Source: Pelecanus crispus (Eukaryota; Chordata; Aves; Pelecaniformes; Pelecanidae). Taken from it: a stretch of 64,000 nucleotides of DNA. The notes under the pieces are model-generated. The model was given only the letters and a program-made list of their open reading frames with translations. It searched no databases and was not told the DNA's origin. Location: positions 2,962,001 to 3,026,000 of the forward strand of contig NC_134676.1 in the NCBI RefSeq assembly GCF_030463565.1. The letters run 5' to 3'. Shown here in pieces: positions 48,780 through 59,928 of this stretch. Position 1 is the first letter of the stretch; the number at the start of each line of letters is the position of its first letter. The translations under genes and the position numbers were made by a program.

Positions 48780-49599
48780 GGGGCCATGAGGGGACGGGGT
48801 CGAGAGGGGACGGGGCCGTGAGGGGACCGGGGCCGTGAGGGGACCGGGGCGTGAGGGGACGGGGCCGTGAGGGGACGGGGCCGTGAGGGCACCGGGGCCG
48901 TGAGGGGACGGGGCCGTGAGGGGACGGGGCCGTGAGGGGACCGGGGCCGTGAGGGGACGGGGGTCGAGAGGGGACGGGGCCGTGAGGGGACGGGGCCGAG
49001 AGGGGACGGGGCCGTGAGGGGACCGGGGCGTGAGGGGACGGGGGTCGAGAGGGGACCGGGGCCGTGAGGGGACCGGGGCCGAGAGGGGACGGGGCCGAGA
49101 GGGGACGGGGCCGAGAGGGGACCGGGGCCGAGAGGGGACGGGGCCGTGAGGGCACCGGGGCCGTGAGGGGACGGGGGTCGAGAGGGGACCGGGGCGTGAG
49201 GGGACCGGGGCCGTGAGGGGACCGGGACTGTGAGGGGACCGGGGCCGTGAGGGGACCGGGGCGTGAGGGGACGGGGGTCGAGAGGGGACCGGGGCCGTGT
49301 GGGGACGGGGCGTGAGGGGACGGGGCCGTGTGGGGACGGGGCGTGAGGGGACGGGGCCGTGAAGGGATGGGACCGTGAGGGGACGGGGCCATGAAGGGAC
49401 CGGGACTGTGAGGGGACGAGGCCGTGAGGGGACTGGGGCGTGAGGGGACCGGGACTGTGAGGGGACGGGGCCGTGAGGGGACGGGGCCGTGAGGGGACGG
49501 GGCCGTGAGGGGACCGGGACTGTGAGGGGAAGGGGCCGTGAGGGGACGGGGCTGTGAGGGGACCATGGTTGTGAGGGGACGGGGTCGTGAGGGGGCGGG
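48780..49599. repeat. G-rich minisatellite, proximal array (16-17 bp unit)
   Basis: About 0.8 kb of tandem units close to GGGGACGGGGCCGTGA or GGGGACCGGGGCCGTGA run directly upstream of the ME2 CpG island. Most units retain CpG dinucleotides. Four-G runs recur every few bases, so the plus strand could form many G-quadruplexes. Open frames of about 340-350 codons in all three minus frames (proline/serine/arginine repeats) exist only because the unit has no stop codon. Confidence 0.95.
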
Positions 49600-50025
49600 T
49601 TGTGCTGGGTTGGCCGTGGCTGGAGGCCTGGTGCCCCCCCCCCAGCCGCTCTGTCGCTCCCCTGCTGAAGCTGGACGGGGAGAGAAAATAGAACGAAAAA
49701 GCTCCTGGGGCAAGATAAGGCCAGGGAGAGATCACGCAGCAATTACCGTCACGGGCAGAACAGACTCGAGAATCAGGTTAATTTACTGCCACTCAAAACT
49801 GAGTAGGAAAATGAGAAATAAAAACTAAGTCTTATCACACCTTCCCCCCACCCCTCCCTTCTTCCCGGGCTCAACTTCCCTCCCGATTTCTCTCGCTGCG
49901 CCCTCCTCGTCGCAGCGGTGCAGGGGGACGGGAATGGGGGTTGGGGTCAGTTCATCACGCGTGGTCTCTGCAGCTCCTTCCTCCTCAGGGGAGGGCTCCT
50001 CACACTCCTCCCCTGCTCCAGTGTG

Positions 50026-50310
50026 GGGTCCCTCCCACGGCAGACAGCCCTCCATGAACTGCCCCAGCGTGGGTCCATCCCACGGCAGACAGCCCTCCAT
50101 GAACTGCCCCAGCGTGGGTCCATCCCACGGCAGACAGCCCTCCATGAACTGCCCCAGCGTGGGTCCATCCCACGGCAGACAGCCCTCCATGAACTGCCCC
50201 AGCGTGGGTCCATCCCACGGCAGACAGCCCTCCATGAACTGCCCCAGCGTGGGTCCATCCCACGGCAGACAGCCCTCCATGAACTGCCCCAGCGTGGGTC
50301 CCTCCCACGG
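50026..50310. repeat. 45-bp tandem repeat inside the LTR (about 6 copies)
   Basis: Units beginning GGGTCCATCCCACGGCAGAC recur exactly every 45 bases at 50026, 50071, 50116, 50161, 50206, 50251 and (partial) 50296. The inner copies appear identical. Because 45 is a multiple of three and the unit lacks stops, open frames with a 15-residue repeat arise on both strands; I do not regard them as genes. Confidence 0.95.
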
Positions 50311-50616
50311 GTGCAGCCCTTCAGGAGCAGCCTGCTCCGGCATGGGTCCCCCGCGGGGTCACGGCTTCCTTTTGGCACATCCCCCTGCTCCGGCGTGGGC
50401 TCCTCTCCGGGTGCAGGGGGATCTCTGCTCCCCGTGGGCCCCCATGGGTGCAGGGCACAGCTGCCTCGCCATGGGCTGCACCCCGGGTGCAGGGGAATCT
50501 CTGCTCCGCGCCTGGAGCACCTCCTGCCCTCCTGCACTGACCTGGGGGTCTGCAGAGTCCTTCCTCTCACATATTCCCACTCCAGCTGCAGTTTTTTGGT
50601 TCCTTTGGTTTTTTTC

Positions 50617-50630
50617 CCCTTCTTAAATAC
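50617..50630 (-). promoter_or_regulatory. TATA-like box of the solo LTR
   Basis: On the minus strand the sequence reads TATTTAAGAAGG about 180-190 bases from the LTR start, as expected for the U3 promoter of this LTR type. Whether it is active is unknown. It would drive transcription towards the ME2 CpG island on the same strand as ME2. Confidence 0.5.
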
Positions 50631-50810
50631 ATTATCCCAGAGGAGCAGCCACTGTTGCCAATGGGCTCGGCCTTGGCCAGCTGCAGGTCCGTCTTGGAGC
50701 CGGCTGGCGTTGGCCTCATGGGACATGGGGGAAGCTTCCAGCAGCTTCTCACAGAAGCCACCCCTGTAGCCCCCCCGCTACCAAAACCTTGCCACGCAAA
50801 CCCAAAATGC

Positions 50811-51337
50811 GGGGGCTGTGAGGGGGCGGGGGCCATGAGGGGACCACGGTTGTGAGGGGACGGGGGCCATGAGGGGATGGGGGCCGTGGGGGGATGGGGG
50901 CCATGAGGGGACTGGGGCCATGAGGGGGTGGGGGCCATGAGGGGACCGGGGCTGTGAGGGGACCACGGTTGTGAGGGGATGGGGGCCATGAGGGGACGGG
51001 GGCCGTGAAGGGATGGGGGCCATGAGGGGACCACAGTTGTGAGGGGACAGGGGCCATGAGGGGATGGGGGCCATGAGGGGATGGGGGCCATGAGGGGACT
51101 GGGGCCATGAGGGGGTGGGGGCCATGAGGGGACCACGGTTGTGAGGGGACAGGGGCCATGAGGGGATGGGGGCCATGAGGGGATGGGGGCCATGAGGGGA
51201 CGGGGGCCGTGAGGGGACGGGGGCCATGAGGGGACAGGGGCCGTGAGGGGACGGGAGCCGTGAGGGGATGGGGGCCGTGAGGGGATGGGGGCCATGAGGG
51301 GACCGGAGCCATGAGGGAACGTGGGCCGTGAGGGCTG
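50811..51337. repeat. G-rich minisatellite, distal array (17-18 bp unit)
   Basis: About 0.5 kb of units close to GGGGATGGGGGCCATGA, clearly related to the array at 48780-49599. Both arrays also share the variant unit GGGGACCACGGTTGTGAG (ACCATGG in the proximal copy). Most units here have TpG/CpA where the proximal array has CpG. The minus strand is again open in several frames for compositional reasons only. Confidence 0.93.
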
Positions 51338-51694
51338 CCGGGTGGCACGGCATGCAGGGGAGGAGGGCAAAGTGGGAGCAAGGTAGCAGAGAGCAGGTCT
51401 CTTGGTGATGGGGAAACAGGTTCCCCCCTGGGTATATTTACTTGAAGCAAGATGGATGCCACCTGCCAATGTTTGGGGCCGCAGTGCTGGGTCCCCTACA
51501 CCGATTAGGGCTCCTCAAAACACGCTGAGCAGCAGCACTGAGGAGATAACCTCTGTCTCCTGTGTTGCCATACAGAGCCCGAAGGGCTGGAATACCCGTA
51601 ATGTGCCACGCGTCGGATTGAAACACAAGACTTGGCAGAAGATGACGAGGCAGCTAATGCTGCAGGGCAGCACTAAAATTGCTAGGCCCAGACA
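51338..51694. other. Stretch between minisatellite and CR1
   Basis: Moderately GC-rich sequence in which no gene or known repeat was recognised. Confidence 0.4.
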
Positions 51695-52235
51695 AGAGAA
51701 GTCTGGGGAAGAGGAGGCTGAGGGGAGACCTTACCGCTCTCTGCAGATACATGACAGGAGGGTGCGTTGCGGGGGGGGTCGGTCTCTTCTCCCAAGGAAC
51801 AAGCGATAGGATGAGAGGAAATGGCCTCAAGCTGCGTCAGGGGAGGTTTAGATTGGATATCGGGAGAAATTTCTTCACAGAAAGAGTGGTCAAGCACTGG
51901 AACAGGCTGCCCAGAGAGGTGGGGGAGTCCCCAGCCCTGCAGGGGTTCAAAAAACGGGCAGAGGTGGCACTTTGGGACATGGTTTAGTGGGCGTGGGGGT
52001 GTTGGGTTGATGGTTGGACTGATGATCTTAGAGCTCCTTTCCAACCTTAGTGATTCTATTCTAGTTTTAATTTTATTAAAAAATAATCCAGCCACCAAGC
52101 CAGGAAACCTGAAATTATGACTCTGCCCTTAATTGTTTTAGTGGTGGACTTGGCAGTGTTGGGTTAATGGTTGGACTGGATGATCTTAAAGGTTTTTTCC
52201 AACCTAAATGATTCTGTGATTCTATGATTCTAAGA
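51695..52235 (+). mobile_element. CR1 fragment with double 3' tail
   Basis: Sense CR1 starts near GGGGAAGAGGAGGCTGAGGG (ORF2 region EKRRLRGDL) and runs through [20 protein letters not shown] and LPREVGESP. The first tail, the spacer (CCACCAAGCCAGGAAACCTG) and the second tail follow, ending in GATTCTGTGATTCTATGATT. Short indels break the reading frame. Confidence 0.9.
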
Positions 52236-55069
52236 ATCATGGTCTGAAAAAGCATCGCTTTTCATAACAATGTAGGGCTGTTTGTCCTAACACTGGTCTC
52301 ACTTTCTCACCAGAAATGATCGCTTCCCCAGCTAAGCTTTCACAGTGTTTGGAGAGGGAAGGTACGACGGTATGAAACGTGACCGCTCACCTCATCTGAG
52401 ACTTCGTCCGTCTCCCCTCCAGCCCGAACTCCGAGACGTTTTCCAGCGTTGCGAATTATGAGGCTGTTAATTCTCTGCTGGCACTTAACGTGATTTAAGC
52501 TGTTAGATGTACAAATGAACGCTGTGCAGTTAAAAGCAGCAGAGTTGCCACAGCAACTGTAACAATAAATATATAAACCCAGTTAATCAAAACCTCCTCT
52601 TCTAATCATGATTTTGAGGCCTGCCATGAAGTGCGCGTTCGGCTGCTTTCCCGCCCCCGTCAGCATGACTGCGACGGCTTTGAAACATTTCTGAATAATG
52701 TGGCGCTGCACCTATAAACAAAGGAGACTGCTAAAATTACATGCAAGGTCATGACTTCGTGCCTGGCTAAAAATAGCCCAAATTAAAGGCACTTAAAAAC
52801 ACCGGACTTCGTACCCAGATAGCGTAAAGCAGTATCGCTGCAGGGCCATGCCATTTTAGAGTGGCCGAGGATCTTGCCCAATGTATCTAATGAACAGTTA
52901 ATGCCTTGCTGAAATACACGGCATAACGCTTCCTTGTGAAAGAACAACTGGCTTGAAAGCTGTGTCATAATTAGTCCCAGCAGAGAAAAACATCTACCCC
53001 AGGGAATGGGCTTTGTCAGGGCTGCGGGGTCTGAAACTCCCAGCCACAATTTTTAAGGGGAGGGAGAACTTTTCGTTTCTAGACTACTTTTGCCACCAGC
53101 GTGTTCTCCCAGCAGCTCTTTGGTACGGGATAAATTCATTCTCAAATCCAGACTCCGATCCACCGAACCTTTTTCAAGTGATGGGTCATTGTGGAGAGGA
53201 GGTCGACGGGGTTGCTTTACGGCTGATCTATACGGAGAGCGATCCTCGGCAGCGTGGGACCCTGCTTTCCCAAGCCTGTTCTTCATCTCGTGCTGCTACG
53301 CGGCTGCCGAGTGACCGCTACATTTAAGGCTAACGCGTGCCACCACCGCCTGTACTACAGAACAAGAGAAGAAGTCGTTTCTTCTTCTTCTTCCTCCTGA
53401 GGACTTTTTATCACCATATTTGGTGCTCAGCACAGAAGAGTTTCTTTTGGCGCACGTGATGTTGTTGCTTTGCCGTTGCCAAGAGAACAACTGGGAGCCC
53501 TTGGCATTCCTCAAGCCCTGCAAGCCAACTGTCGCGGCTCTGCTGTCTCTCTTGGCTGTACGGGACCAGCCTCGGGCAGTTTTGCAGCTCACTGGCTACA
53601 GGGCGCGAATTCATTCAGAACTTTTTAATACAACGGAAGACTATTCGATTAGCGTGGCGGATTTCCCACACATGCAGGCCCTTGCGTTTCACTGGCGTTC
53701 CTCTTCAGAGGAAGCCAGCGGTTTGTGCTGAAGTAAAAATGCATCTCCCAAAAGTCATCCGATCGCAGTCTGAAGGTATACGACAAGGTGGTTTTCTTAA
53801 GTCACACTCCTAAAACCGTGCTCTGTTTCCCATTTGAGTTTTCCTGGACTTTGGATCATTTGCTGCTTGTTCGGTCTCTCTTTGCTAAATCACAGTCTCA
53901 GATACTTCCTGTTTCATTTTTCTCATGACAAACCTTACAGATTGTACCGAGCCTGTCTGATAAATCAACCAGAAGACTTTTGTTTCCCACCCTTGAGATA
54001 ATTTTGTCTCTCCTTTCTGTAACATTTCTAGTTTTAAAAATACCCTATTTAAAGCAACACCACCAGAGCTGGACCCAGTGTTCTTGGTTTTTATATCACT
54101 GATCCTTAATGTGAATTTAAAAAAAAAAAAAAAAATCACTTCTCTCTTCTACTCACCTAGACCCAGGGCTCTTTTCCTTCCCTCCGTAGTGCTGCCTCAA
54201 TACCTACACTGTCACTCCCATAAATACACTGATAATGTGGCTATTTATACACAGCCACTGAACAAATAATTATTTAAGCAGTCATGTTAGTTTTTATCTA
54301 CCTCCAACCCCAGAAATTTTTACCGTACGGACTAGCAGACAAGCCGTCTCCCAGGAAGAAAGTTTCCGTGGCTTGAAAAAAACCGGCATCGTCACCTCCT
54401 GCTCTTTATTTCTGTTAAAAAATGCTGAGGGTTAACTGTATAGTAAGCCTAATCCTCATATGGAGAGATGACCCTACTGACTCTTCTCATTTACATGATG
54501 AGACTACAGCAGGAACTAGGCAGTAAAGAGGATCGTTACCTCAAGGCAAGGTTTGTGAAGAAAAATAGTATCTTTTATTACACCAATTCCACTAAAAGAT
54601 ATTACTTCTCTCCACAAACCTTACCTCTTTTACATCTTTAGTGCAACAACACTGCTAATTACCTTTACACCCTTTCCATTATTTTGATTCTACTTCTGCC
54701 TGGTAATTTTGGTCCATCTTTTAAAGTTATTTTGCTTAAAATTTCTCAGGTAGCATTTTTGCCATTAAAGTGCTTTACCATCCAAACCAACGTTCACATG
54801 CAGACTGTATTTTGGGAATAGTGTCTCCCATGCCAATTCCCACGCTGCCTCCAGCATTTGTTTGGGAAAATGCTAGCTGGCCTGATCCAGAACGATGCCC
54901 GGGATTGTGCTAACGATTTAACAGTGTAGATGACAAAGCTCCAGCTCCTGGAGACGTTTTGTGGCACTGTTAAATCTGTCCTGATTAGGGATGATGTTGC
55001 TTTAACATATATCCATAGGGGTCCACAGATCTTCCCAGTTAGGGAGCTTTGGCGTGCATGGATACAGGT
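52236..55069. other. Intergenic stretch
   Basis: No gene or CR1 copy was recognised. A 30-bp imperfect hairpin at 54536-54627 is listed separately. A poly(A) run lies near 54119-54136. Confidence 0.45.
54536..54627. repeat. Imperfect 30-bp inverted repeat flanked by TTACCTC
   Basis: Arms at 54548-54577 and 54593-54622 pair over 30 positions with four mismatches around a 15-base loop. All four mismatches are A/G exchanges. TTACCTC occurs at 54536-54542 and again at 54621-54627. It could be a hairpin-forming remnant of an old interspersed repeat, a small inverted-repeat transposon, or an RNA hairpin. Confidence 0.6.
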
Positions 55070-55415
55070 CACGGAAAGGGTAGTCAAGCATTGGAACAGG
55101 CTGCCCAGAGAGGTGGGGGAGTCCCCATCCCTGGAGGGGTTCAAAAAACGGGCAGAGGTGGCACTTGGGGACATGGTTTAGTGGGCATGGGGGTGTTGGG
55201 GTGATGGTTGGACTGATGATCTTAGAGCTCCTTTCCAACCTCAATGATTCCTAGTTTTACTTCATTAAAAAATAATCCAGCCACCAAGCCAGGAAACGTG
55301 AAATTTCTACTCTCCCCTTAATTGGTTTAGTGGTGGACTTGGTAATGTTAGGTTAATCGTTGGACTGGGTGATCTTGAAGGTCTTTTCCAACCTAAATGA
55401 TTCTATGATTCTAAG
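55070..55415 (+). mobile_element. CR1 fragment with double 3' tail
   Basis: The copy starts near ACGGAAAGGGTAGTCAAGCA and continues through the first tail, the spacer with CCACCAAGCCAGGAAACGTG, and the second tail, ending in GATTCTATGATTCTAAG. Confidence 0.88.
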
Positions 55416-58400
55416 TCCCTCCCCTCCCTAGTTCTGATGAATTCCCCTATCAGTCACTCATAGAACTCATTGCAGGTTAACAGGTCTGGCATTTCCTGCT
55501 TTTTAATTTGTTTTACTTTCTCTGCTTGTGATCTGGAGCCTTTTTTTTAGGCTGGTGATCCATTTGACCTCAGATTATCAGTTGCTTCTACTCTGCTGAG
55601 CTCCTGAACGGCCAGGGACATGGTGACAAAGCCTGACCTGGTCTAACCAAGTGGAATTTCATCTTGCTTTTCTGGCTCTTCCTCCGCTTCCTTCAATTTT
55701 CAGTTTCTTCAGTCCACCTTCAACACTGCCCCATGCTACTTTACTTATCCTGAGCAACGACCATCTCCTCCCTCCTCATTTTTGCTCCATTAACACAGCC
55801 ACACAGCAAGTAGAATATTTGCAGCTTGTGCAGACTTACCTGTGCTGGAACCTTCGCAGGGGGAGGTCACAGCCTTTTTGGTGCCTTCATCCCCTAATAA
55901 ATCTATTTTTCTGCTGAGAATCAGGGTAAACCCCGTCCTCTTCTCCACTGTTGTTAGTTGTATTGATTGCGTTAAAATCAGGTAGATTTGTATGTGCCGT
56001 GGTCACAGCGCTCAGCTCTGGTGCAGACACACAGTGACCTTTTCCTACACCATCCTCATAACGGGGAGCTTTCTTCCAGAGATCATCTACGGCACCTTAC
56101 CTCTGCCCTTCTGAATCATCTTCCTTGACATCATGTTTCTTATATTTCTTCTCAAGGGGCTGAGCTCCTTAGCTGTTTTGATGGAAGGACCGAAGGACAT
56201 GGGGCCTGAACTGATGCTGGCAATTTAGGCTCGGGAGAGAAACCTCGTGTCTTTATTGAGCCTCCTTTAATGGCAGAAGTAACCAATTAATTTTCATCAT
56301 GAGGCTTCAATGGTTTGTCGCTCTGCCTCCCTTTTGTGTGATTACCCAGGAGGGGGCTGAGGACTAACGTAATCCTCGCAGATATTCTGTACTCGCAGCT
56401 CCGCAGTGAAAATAGCACGTGAGGCGAAAGCGCAGCTTTGGTGACAGAATTGTGTTGGCGGTGGGCCCGACTCCAGCGCGGCGGTGTCATTCCGGGCTCG
56501 CATCTATCCACATCCCCGACTGCTCTAACATCAGCACAAGCCTGCAGCCTCCACTCCTGGCTTTGGGACCGTTAATTCAAGCATCAAGTAGAGCAAGTAC
56601 AGAGGGGAAGGACTGCCCTCTTCTGATCGCTGGGTAGAGATCAAGCTGGGATTTTCATGCCTTTTATTTGACTAAAGCTGGTATAAAAAGCACCCAAATC
56701 TTGACGCTAAACTCACAGCGAGATTAGAAGTCCTCAAGTCCTACTGATTTCAGTGAAGCTGGAAAGAGGTGCCACTCAGACGCCTCAGGGGAGAGTCTAA
56801 CCCCACCATCGGCAAGCGTTTGGTGACATTGCATCGGGGTTTAAGATCTTGAAATCGGCATACAGCGCTTTTCTGCCTCTCTGTCATCTAATACGGTGCG
56901 TACGTGTACTGCAGAATGAGAACGGACCTCGCAGGGACTGATCAGAGCCAGTGTTGGGGCTCGGAAGTTAAAGGACGAGTCCCATCAGCATATGCACGCT
57001 CGATGACGCTTCCTTCTGCTTTAAACTGGTTGCCACCACGCTCTCAGCCTGGGCTCCCAGGCAATTACACTGGTGCCTCAACCCTGAAACTCTCTCTAAT
57101 GAGAACAGTGTGCTTTTTGTCTCCATATGGCAGTGACAGACAAAAATAATAGAGAAACCTGCCAAAAAAGATCCATTAACCTTCATAGGTCTCCAAACCG
57201 TACTGGCTTGAGAGGCCGAAGAGTGCATTTTCTGTACTTGTTAGCACAATATCATCATCTCCACCCTGACTCCTCCGTAAGGCTAGCAAAGGGTAGCAGC
57301 CTAACCAGTGCCGATCAGCTTAGTTTCCTACGAAAGAAGCGAGAAAAGAGACTATGAGCTGATAAGCAGAGTTCCATCTTGGCACTAAAGAGAAATGGCT
57401 TTGGCTTTCGGAGCTGCCATTTGCCTGCTGAACGTCGCTGACGGCAAAGCGACCCGTGGGGCTCTGCTAAAGCAGCGTCGTCGCTGCTGACCCACAACGT
57501 TACGTCTGCGTCTGCCTGGACTCTTCTGCGTTTCAAGTCCTCCGACACGTACTCTCACTGGCCACATACTGCTAGCTGAATCATAAAATCTAACTCCTCC
57601 TGCAGAGGAAGGTTGATATTATAAGTGCGACCAAGGAGAAACAATTACATGGTGAGGTTTTATATCTCAAATAAACAATAAAAGCCATAAATCCTTTGCC
57701 TCGATTGTGCATCGTATCACTTTCCAGAATGTGCAGACATCTGGATTTGGAACGGTGTCAGACATCTTAGTGATGAGATATCCGGATAGAGAGTTACGAG
57801 CCAGCTACAAAACCTCTGCTATAAAGCGAGCTTTGGCACTTACTCAGAAGCTCTTCTGCAGTTTAAATTACAGAGAACCTAACTCCGTCAAGATTTCACC
57901 AGCACTGCTGTGAATGGAAGTCTCTGAATCTCGACAGCTTTCACAAACAAGATTTTTCTCTTTCCTGAGACCGAGGGGATTTGAGCCTCTTGAAAATTCA
58001 GACCTATTTAGCTAGCAAGGTTTTTTCCAGTTCAGGCTTATTTTCCTCAATCCAAGGATCAGGTGGGCTGAGGCTGAATGAAGCCACTTCAGGATAAAAG
58101 ATGGCACGACACAGAGCTGCGGAAGCCACAGATCCTCCCTCTGCTCTGAGGTCTAAAGGCAGCGTGCGGAATGAAGAAAGCCGTCAGGCAGCCATCGCAG
58201 ACAGCTGTTAGGAACAATTTACCCTCCGTAAATCTATGTTGGTTGTTCCCAACAACCTTTATCCACGTCAGGTGCTTGGAAATGGCTTCCAGGAGGATTT
58301 GCTCCCTTTTCTTTGCAGGACCTCAGCTTAGGCTGCCTGAGCTGCAGGCTCGAGCAATCCCTTCTGCCCCGAGGAGGGTTTTGGGGTCCCTTTGCACCCC

Positions 58401-58885
58401 TGCTGTTATTTAATGCACTCCCAGGGCTGCTCCGCCACCGCTCCAGGAGTCAGTTGAAGACAAAAGGTGCTGGCAGTCCCTGATCGGGAAGCTGCCAGCA
58501 GAGGTTTGTTAGACGCTCTCAGAAGCAAAAGCCTCCAGATGCCAACCCTCACCGCAGCGGTCCCCAAGTCCCCAGGGAAAGCGCATGGCCAGGCCTGGAA
58601 GCGGGCGCGCGGGACTGCCGTCCGTGTGTATTTTCTGCGTGATCGAGCCCAGGAGAGTCAGTTCGTTACTCTCCCTCAGTCTCAGTCGCTCCCCACAGCT
58701 CCTGCAGGCTGCAAATTGCAGCCATCGGAGGATACTCGCAGGGATAGCAGCTGTACGTGTTGCTTTTTGGATACTTTACTTTTCCAGCACTGCATACAAA
58801 GGCCTGAACAACAAGACATTGTACTTTTTCAACCGCTAACAAATTCACGTGAATGTGAGCTGTACATTATCCCTGTCCTAGATCT
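55416..58885. other. Intergenic stretch
   Basis: About 3.5 kb in which no coding exon, RNA gene or repeat copy was recognised. Short open frames on both strands have no recognisable domains. Confidence 0.45.
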
Positions 58886-59124
58886 TAGAATCACAGAATG
58901 GTTTAGGTTGGAAAAGACCTTCAAGATCATCCAGTCCAACCATTAACCTAACACTGCCAAGTCCACCACTAAACCAATTAAGGGCAAAGTAATAATTAAT
59001 TCCATGTTTCCTGGCTTGGTGGCTGGATTATTTTTTAATGAAAGTAAAACTAGGAATCACAAAAGTTGGAAAGGCCCTCTAAGATCATCAGTCCAACCTA
59101 AACGATTCTGTGATTCTATGAAAT
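58886..59124 (-). mobile_element. CR1 tail fragment with a 3' terminus at both ends
   Basis: The left end is an antisense 3' terminus (TAGAATCACAGAATGG), followed by the antisense second tail, the spacer and part of the first tail as far as AGATCATCAGTCCAACC. The sequence then switches orientation and ends with the sense terminus (CCTAAACGATTCTGTGATTC). Confidence 0.8.
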
Positions 59125-59877
59125 CGCCAATCGCTGGTACGTCCTCGCCCTGCAGCTCTTCTGCACATCACGGGCGCTAAAAGTGGAAGTCTGCTGGGGG
59201 ATATAACGTCGTGGCAGGGCTCTCGCCCTGGGTGGTGTCACCAGTTTGAGTCCCCTGTGGGGCTGATCCGTAGGGTTTAATCGGGGCAGTGAATTAGAAA
59301 GGCCAGGAACCCCACTTTTATCAGATCCCCTGCAGAGGGCAGCCCGTCCTCGCCTAAAACAGCTCGCACCTCCAAGAGCTGCACAACTCCGAAGTCAGAT
59401 TTTTTTAGCAGGAAACACAATTCTTCCCACCTGCCCAGTGGATGGGAAAGAGCTGCCCTCCGGAGCGACAGGGCTGGCTTGGGGACATCCTCCTGAAGGA
59501 GACCTTTGGCTGGCTGCGGTTCTGCACCCCAGATGTAAACAGACTTCCAGAACCTGCTGGGAGTCCCAGAATCCAGCACTCGGCTCCACTTCTCCCATCT
59601 GCCTGCTCAGCTCCCTACCCCCTCGGCTTCCTCTCTCCCAGGTTTCTCCCTCCACCCCTTCTTTTCTCGATTCACCTCCTCAAAGAGCAGATCCTGGCTC
59701 TTTTGTGGCTGCTGCTGAGCACACTGCTCTGGAGCTCCAGCCTTGGCCAGAAACGGAGCCGCAGTCGCTGGGGCATGCGGGCTGGGTGTCTGCCCTTCCC
59801 TGGATGCGCTGGTGCTGGCGCTGGGTTCCCTGCGGGCTGCCACTCGGCCCATTCATGGTAGCTTCACTGCCTAAACT

Positions 59878-59928
59878 AGGTCATCTTCAAAGGTCCCTTC
59901 CAACCCAAACCATTTTATGATTCTATAA
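59878..59928 (+). mobile_element. Short CR1 3' tail remnant
   Basis: The stretch around AGGTCCCTTCCAACCCAAAC and the terminal TTTTATGATTCTAT matches a CR1 3' end. Little upstream body is recognisable, so it is heavily 5'-truncated. Confidence 0.7.

Larger units (their letters stand above)
49600..50810 (-). mobile_element. Solo avian endogenous-retrovirus LTR, inserted in the minisatellite
   Basis: Read on the minus strand, the element starts near GGGTTTGCGTGGCAAGG, has a TATA-like TATTTAAGAAGG at about 50617-50629, and ends near CCACGGCCAACCCAGCACAA. I recall this sequence as a common LTR of neoavian genomes, probably ERVL-like. No gag, pol or env sequence flanks it, so it is a solo LTR. A polyadenylation-like hexamer on the minus strand is degenerate (AGTAAA at 49787-49782). 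A 5-base direct repeat GCGGG at 49595-49599 and 50809-50813 could be the target-site duplication, although the flanks are low complexity. Confidence 0.75.

Noticed and set aside
48681-49742. Three overlapping minus-strand open frames of about 340-350 codons, rich in proline, serine and arginine
   Set aside because: They lie in the G-rich minisatellite, whose unit has no stop codon in any of these frames. The frames are products of the repeat, not a gene.
49918-50769. Open frames of 230-283 codons on both strands with a 15-residue repeat
   Set aside because: They lie across the 45-bp repeat inside a solo LTR. The unit is a multiple of three and stop-free, so the frames stay open on both strands by construction.
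50567-51469. Minus-strand open frames of 190-300 codons with SPHGP-type repeats
   Set aside because: Same explanation as the proximal array: the distal minisatellite unit lacks stops.
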